Below, piece after piece: positions 60,148-64,000 of a stretch of DNA of 64,000 nucleotides. The notes beneath the pieces were generated by a model. That model had not been told where the DNA came from. It saw nothing but the letters and a program-made list of their open reading frames with translations, and made no database searches. The stretch covers positions 868,001-932,000 of the forward strand of contig NZ_NEVJ01000002.1 of assembly GCF_002261425.1 (NCBI RefSeq). The letters are read 5' to 3'. The position numbers were made by a program, and so were the translations under genes. How positions within the stretch are numbered: position 1 is the first letter of the stretch; each line of letters begins with the position of its first letter. The DNA comes from Bordetella genomosp. 9 (GTDB lineage Bacteria; Pseudomonadota; Gammaproteobacteria; Burkholderiales; Burkholderiaceae_B).

Positions 60148-60896
60148 ACAGCCGCCAGGCCGACTTGAATCTCGTGCAGCCCCGCAGCCTGGCCGACCAG
60201 ATCCATGCGGAAGTGCTGCGGCTCATCGCCGCGGGCGCGTTCCAGCCGGGCATGGCCATCGGCATCGCCGAACTGGCGCGGCGCTGCGGCGTCAGCCAGA
60301 CGCCGGTGCGCGAGGCCCTGGCGCGGCTGGCGGCGGAAGGGCAATTGAGCTTCACCCGCAACATCGGCTACCGGCTGCCCGAAGCGCCCACCATGAAGCA
60401 ATACACCGACTGGGCCATCGCGCGCGTCGTGGTGGAATCCAATGCGCTGCTGTATATCCTGGGGCCCATCGACACCCGGCTGCTGGATGAAGCGCAGAAG
60501 ATCAACGAACAGATCCGCGCATCGGAGTTCGGCACCACGGCCGCCGGCATCAGGAAGTTCAGCGAACTGAACTGGCGCTTCCATGCCGCGCTGATCGGAC
60601 TGGCGCGCAACGACATGCTCGCCGACGTGCACGCGCGTCTTTATGCGTCGCCCCAGTTCTCGCGCATCTTTCTCGGGCGCGGCGTCACGAACCAGGCCGA
60701 GGTCGTGGCGGAACACGAACGCGTGCTGGCGGGCCTGCGCATGGGCGACCGCCGCGCCGCGGCCGACGCCTTGCGCGACCATATCGTAGACAGCCTGGAG
60801 CGCGACGCGCGGCTTTCGCATCTGTCGGGGTCGATCCGTCGCGCGCTGCGCGGCGAGCCGCCCGTGGACGATCCGGACCCGGCCGGCAGAAGCTGA
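60144..60896 (+). CDS. GntR family transcriptional regulator (FadR/FCD type)
   Basis: A 250-residue GntR regulator. The helix-turn-helix is ELARRCGVSQTPVREALARL; the C-terminal FCD domain contains FSELNWRFHAALIGLARND and HERVLAGLRMGDRRAAADAL with metal-binding histidines. It overlaps the sulfatase gene by four bases and precedes a Bug receptor, so it likely autoregulates the operon. Confidence 0.92.
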   Translation: MNSRQADLNLVQPRSLADQIHAEVLRLIAAGAFQPGMAIGIAELARRCGVSQTPVREALARLAAEGQLSFTRNIGYRLPEAPTMKQYTDWAIARVVVESNALLYILGPIDTRLLDEAQKINEQIRASEFGTTAAGIRKFSELNWRFHAALIGLARNDMLADVHARLYASPQFSRIFLGRGVTNQAEVVAEHERVLAGLRMGDRRAAADALRDHIVDSLERDARLSHLSGSIRRALRGEPPVDDPDPAGRS

Positions 60897-60928
60897 ATCC
60901 ATACATAAAAAACGAGGAGACAAGCACG

Positions 60929-61900
60929 ATGAACCGACGGACATCCTTATTGGCCGGCGCGGCCTGCATCATGGGCGCGATGTCGCCCGCCCTGGCGCAG
61001 ACTTATCCGGACCATCCCATTACATTGGTCGTCGGGTTCCCGCCCGGGGGCGGTGTGGACCTCGTGGCTCGACCCCTGGCGGAGCGCCTGTCCAAGCAGC
61101 TGGGCCAGCCCGTCATCGTCGAGAACCGGGGCGGCGCGGCCGGCAACATTGCCATGGACTATGTCGCGCGCGCCCGTCCCGACGGGTACACGCTGATGAT
61201 AGGCAACCTGGGCATGCTCAGCGCGAACCCCTTGCTCTATCCCAATCTGAACTTCAACGTCGCGAAGAGCTTCGCTCCGGTCGCGCGCCTGGTCGTCACG
61301 CCGCTGCTGGCCGCCGTGCCCGCGAAACTGCCCGTCACCAGCATGAAGCAGTTCGTGGACCTGGCAAAGCAGGAGCCGGGCAAGATGTTCTTCGGCTCCG
61401 GCGGCACCGGCAACATCAACCACCTGGCCGTCGAACTGCTCAAGATGCAGACCGGCGCGCAGATCACGCATGTGCCCTATAAGGGCAGCGCGCCGGCCTT
61501 GACCGCCCTGGTCGCGGATGAGGTGCAACTGGTGGTCGACGGCTTGAATATCCTGCTGCCCCAGGTGAAGGGCGGCATGGCGCGGGCGCTGGCCGTCACG
61601 GGGGAAAAGCGCGCGCCGGCTTTGCCCGATGTGCCGACCATGAAAGAGGCCGGCTTTCCCGGCATGACGGTCTACGGCTGGCAGGGCCTGTTCGTCCCCG
61701 CCGGCACGCCGCAAGCCATCGTCGACAAGCTGACCGGCGAAGTGGAAAAGGCGCTCACGGATCCCGCGCTCGCCCAACGCCTGTCGGAGCAGGGCACCGA
61801 CCCGGCTTTCCAGAACGCGGCGGATTTCCAGAATTACATCACCGCCGAGCAGGAGCGCTGGGGGAAGGTGATCAAGACCGCGAACATCAAGGTGGAATAG
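60929..61900 (+). CDS. Bug family tripartite tricarboxylate receptor (TctC)
   Basis: A 323-residue periplasmic solute-binding protein. Signal peptide NRRTSLLAGAACIMGAMSPA, then YPDHPITLVVGFPPGGGVDL and NRGGAAGNIAMDYVARARPD. The strong GAGGAGACAAGCACG precedes the ATG. It follows GntR by 32 bases in the sulfatase operon. Probable receptor for the sulfatase substrate or product. Confidence 0.93.
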   Translation: MNRRTSLLAGAACIMGAMSPALAQTYPDHPITLVVGFPPGGGVDLVARPLAERLSKQLGQPVIVENRGGAAGNIAMDYVARARPDGYTLMIGNLGMLSANPLLYPNLNFNVAKSFAPVARLVVTPLLAAVPAKLPVTSMKQFVDLAKQEPGKMFFGSGGTGNINHLAVELLKMQTGAQITHVPYKGSAPALTALVADEVQLVVDGLNILLPQVKGGMARALAVTGEKRAPALPDVPTMKEAGFPGMTVYGWQGLFVPAGTPQAIVDKLTGEVEKALTDPALAQRLSEQGTDPAFQNAADFQNYITAEQERWGKVIKTANIKVE

Positions 61901-61917
61901 CCTGGCCCTGAGGGCCT

Positions 61918-61987
61918 CAGGCCCGCTCAGGCCGCTCAGGCCGCTCAGGCGCCATCAGGCCCCATAGGCCCCATAGGCCCCATAGGC
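61918..61987. repeat. nine-base tandem repeats between Bug and DHA2 exporter genes
   Basis: Two related 9-mers lie in tandem in the gap: CCGCTCAGG three times (about 61923-61949), a single variant, then CCCCATAGG three times (about 61960-61986). The array ends just before the stop of the DHA2 exporter gene at 61992. In another minus-strand frame it would encode repeated Met-Gly-Pro. Confidence 0.7.
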
Positions 61988-61991
61988 ACCA

Positions 61992-63380
61992 TCACGCCGC
62001 CTTGGCCTGCGGCCGTTCGCCGGGCACGCGGGCGTCGGCCAGTTGCCGCCACACCAGCGCCGACAGCCAGGTGATCAGGCCCACGCACACGAAGGACCAC
62101 ATGAACGCGGGCTGCAGGTGGCGCTCCGGTCCCGCCAGCAGCGACACCAGGCCGCCGCCCACCGTCACGCCCAGGCCCATCGCCACCATCTGGAACATCG
62201 AGAACAGGCTGTTGCCCGGGCCCGCCTGCTGCGGGCTCAGCGACGTCAGCGTGACGCTGTTCATCGCCGAGTACTGCATGGAGTTGCCCAGGCCGAAGGC
62301 GGCCAGCTGCACGATCTGCAGCCACAGCGGCCAGTCGCGCGAGAACAGGGCGAAGGAAAGGATCCAGAATCCGACGAACAGCGTATTGGCGACCAGGAAG
62401 CGCGGATAGCCGTAGCGCTTGATCAAGGGCGAGACCCAGGACTTCGATATCGCGCCGGCGGCGGCCACGGGGACCAGCATCAGGCCCGAGTGCAGCGGTG
62501 TGTAGCCCATGCCCAGCTGCATCATCAAGGGCAGCAGGAACGGGACCGCCGCCGCGCCGATCCGGCCAACCAGGTTCCCGGCGATGCCGACGGTGTAGTT
62601 CCGCACGCGAAACAGGCTCAGCGGGAACAGGGGATTGCTGCGGCCGCGCGCGTGCAGGTAGTAGCCCAGGGCCGCCAGCACGCTGAGCGCGAGCAGGCCG
62701 ATGGCCCAGGCGGCCTTGTTGTCGTCGGCCGGAACATCCAGCGCCGTGGAAAACGCCACCAGCCAGGTCGCCAGCAGCAGGCAGCCAATGAAGTCGAAGC
62801 GCGGCGTGTCCTCGCGCACTTGCGGCGGCATATGGCGGCGGACGGCCCACATGCCGACCAGGCCGACGGGCACGTTGATCAGGAAGATCCAGTGCCAGCT
62901 GAGCATTTCCACGAAGACGCCGCCCAGGACCGGCCCGAAGATCGGCCCGATCTGCCCGCCTATGGCGATGAACGCCAGTGATGAAATGAACTGGCTGGGC
63001 GGCACCGTGCGCAGCACCGTCAGCCGGCCCACGGGCAGCAGCATGGACGCGCCGGCGCCCTGTATCACCCGCGCCATCACCAACTGCGTGGGTGTGGCTG
63101 AGCAGGCGCACAGGAACGATCCCAGCACGAACGCCAGGATGGCGAAGAAGTACACCTTGCGGCTGCCGAAGCGGTCCGCCAGCCAGCCCGATGCGGGCAT
63201 GATCATCGCCATGGTGATCATGTAGGCGACGACCACGGGCTTCAGGGTCAGCGGCGGAACGCCCAGGTCCGTGGCGATGGCCGGCAGGGCGGTATTGACG
63301 ATGGTGGTATCCAGCGTCTGCATGAAAAAGCCGGCGGCGACGATCCAGAGTAAAGCGGCGTGGGAATCGGATCGGGGCAT
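61992..63380 (-). CDS. MFS transporter, DHA2 family (EmrB/MdtD type)
   Basis: A 462-residue MFS drug exporter. LLWIVAAGFFMQTLDTTIVN begins helix 1 with the D-T-T-I-V-N motif of DHA2 proteins, and MASGWLADRFGSRK follows as motif A-like (GWLADRFGSRKVY). Length matches E. coli MdtD. Start 63380 (MPRSDSHAALLW) gives a typical short lead; a longer frame upstream would add an unlikely Arg-rich leader. No membrane-fusion protein gene lies nearby. Substrate unknown. Confidence 0.88.
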   Translation of the reverse strand: MPRSDSHAALLWIVAAGFFMQTLDTTIVNTALPAIATDLGVPPLTLKPVVVAYMITMAMIMPASGWLADRFGSRKVYFFAILAFVLGSFLCACSATPTQLVMARVIQGAGASMLLPVGRLTVLRTVPPSQFISSLAFIAIGGQIGPIFGPVLGGVFVEMLSWHWIFLINVPVGLVGMWAVRRHMPPQVREDTPRFDFIGCLLLATWLVAFSTALDVPADDNKAAWAIGLLALSVLAALGYYLHARGRSNPLFPLSLFRVRNYTVGIAGNLVGRIGAAAVPFLLPLMMQLGMGYTPLHSGLMLVPVAAAGAISKSWVSPLIKRYGYPRFLVANTLFVGFWILSFALFSRDWPLWLQIVQLAAFGLGNSMQYSAMNSVTLTSLSPQQAGPGNSLFSMFQMVAMGLGVTVGGGLVSLLAGPERHLQPAFMWSFVCVGLITWLSALVWRQLADARVPGERPQAKAA

Positions 63381-63559
63381 TGCGGCTCTGCGGGTGAAAA
63401 GGGAAAGCACCACAGCCTTCGATGCCCGCTTCGGGCGGATCGAGGAGCTCTGCGGTGGGTTCCGGATGGACGGGGAAGACCTCCATTCTAAAGCGCGCCG
63501 CTGAATTTCGCCTGTGGGCCGCCCGCGCCGGGGGACGCCCGTCGCGTCGGCCCTGCCTG
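63381..63559 (-). promoter_or_regulatory. promoter region upstream of DHA2 exporter
   Basis: This 179-base gap lies between the isochorismatase-family gene and the exporter, both on the minus strand, and should hold the exporter promoter. I see no clear hexamers, terminator or operator. Confidence 0.35.
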
Positions 63560-64000
63560 CTAGCGCGGCAGCGCCAGGACGAGATCCGCCAGCTCCGCGG
63601 CCGGCATCACGTCCGCGTACTTGCTCGCCATATCGAACAGGTTCACCGCATGCGACACCTGCGAACGGTCGTATACGGCGTCCTGCGGCACCACCACCTT
63701 GTAGTTCAGCGCGCAGGCGTCGACCACGGTGGCGCGCACGCAACCGCTGGTCGTGCAGCCCGTGACGACCACGGAGTCGACCTGCAGCCCCACCAGGTAG
63801 CTCGCCAGCGATGTTCCCTGGAACGCGCTGGCCTGCCGCTTGGGAATCAGGATGTCGCCTTCGACAGGCGCCACGTCCTTGACGAAATCGTAGTCAGGGG
63901 CGGCCACGTCCATCACGCCCGGCACCTTGGCTTCGAACTGCCCGCGATCGTGGGCCAGCTTGGGCGCGACGTGCGGATACAGCACGGGGGCGCCGATCTT
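63560..64000 (-). CDS. isochorismatase-family cysteine hydrolase, N-terminus beyond window
   Basis: The last 146 codons of a gene whose 5' end lies past base 64000; the frame is open to the window edge. VVTGCTTSGCVRATVVDACA contains the catalytic Cys in the G-C-V-R-A motif. VVPQDAVYDRSQVSHAVNLFDMASKYADVM matches the N-carbamoylsarcosine amidohydrolase and maleamate amidohydrolase group. The N-terminal Asp and Lys of the triad are outside the visible part. The gene ends without overlap before the exporter. Confidence 0.87.
   Translation of the reverse strand, partial: KIGAPVLYPHVAPKLAHDRGQFEAKVPGVMDVAAPDYDFVKDVAPVEGDILIPKRQASAFQGTSLASYLVGLQVDSVVVTGCTTSGCVRATVVDACALNYKVVVPQDAVYDRSQVSHAVNLFDMASKYADVMPAAELADLVLALPR

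Noticed and set aside
61945..63486. Minus-strand frame with a Met-Gly-Pro repeat tail in the exporter region
   Set aside because: The repeat tail is an artefact of the 9-mer array in another frame; the DHA2 exporter in the adjacent frame is the gene.
1..64000. CRISPR array, insertion sequence, integrase, tRNA or attachment site
   Set aside because: No spaced repeats, transposase or integrase frame, tRNA cloverleaf or direct-repeat boundaries were seen by eye; a tRNA or repeat search program would settle this.

Overview
The window is chromosomal DNA from a high-GC betaproteobacterium, most likely Alcaligenaceae (Bordetella, Achromobacter or a close relative). The inference rests on the strong GC bias at third codon positions, four periplasmic Bug/TctC-type solute receptors each set beside a LysR or GntR regulator and small catabolic enzymes, a BPTD_2524-like lipoprotein, and an imuA-imuB-dnaE2 mutasome cassette. 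I see no rRNA, tRNA, CRISPR array, insertion sequence, phage or plasmid gene, and no stretch above 300 bases without a gene.

Layout. 1-3256: end of an amidohydrolase, a D-2-hydroxyacid dehydrogenase, a LysR regulator and a divergent Bug receptor (catabolic module A). 3314-9137: MobA-like nucleotidyltransferase, Atm1-type ABC exporter, amidase, DUF1932 oxidoreductase, PP2A-like phosphatase. 9219-19408: orphan class A penicillin-binding protein, AraC regulator divergent from an Fsr-type MFS pump, S9 peptidase with a TTG start, lipoprotein, PaaI thioesterase, DinB, YqeY protein and a small exported protein. 19441-35355: an aryl polyene (APE) pigment cluster. It has 17 minus-strand genes, nearly all coupled by 1-26 base overlaps, plus a divergent phosphopantetheinyl transferase. 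35364-37715: LysR and a DadA-type D-amino acid dehydrogenase. 37865-43543: a Q/N-rich 63-residue protein and the SOS mutasome imuA-imuB-dnaE2 with a good LexA box. 43800-46488: TPR membrane protein, then a YqjI-like PadR repressor and YqjH-like ferric-siderophore reductase in one operon behind a perfect palindrome. 46570-50670: second Bug module (Bug, amidohydrolase, carboxymuconolactone decarboxylase-like, GntR) and a LysR. 50725-54314: deacylase, MFS and exported metallo-beta-lactamase-fold hydrolase operon. 54548-56565: thioredoxin-like protein, K+-channel-like protein, LysR. 56549-61900: Bug plus alpha/beta hydrolase, and a sulfatase-GntR-Bug operon. 61992-64000: DHA2 drug exporter and a truncated isochorismatase-family hydrolase.

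The APE cluster is the most substantial system. A chain-length factor (ApeC) and two ketosynthases (ApeO, ApeR), a ketoreductase (ApeQ), two dehydratases (ApeP and an ApeI-type domain fused to the ApeH-type aryl ligase), two carrier proteins, two acyltransferases, a glycosyltransferase, a thioesterase, and export proteins (MMPL, LolA-like, DUF3261 lipoprotein) form a type II polyene synthase with its outer-membrane delivery route. The window has no ammonia lyase, chorismate lyase or methyltransferase for the aryl head group, so the starter acid must be made elsewhere. The system class is known. The ligase-dehydratase fusion and the missing tailoring genes are the less ordinary parts. Gene letters for ape genes are assigned from domain type and gene order and should be read as provisional.
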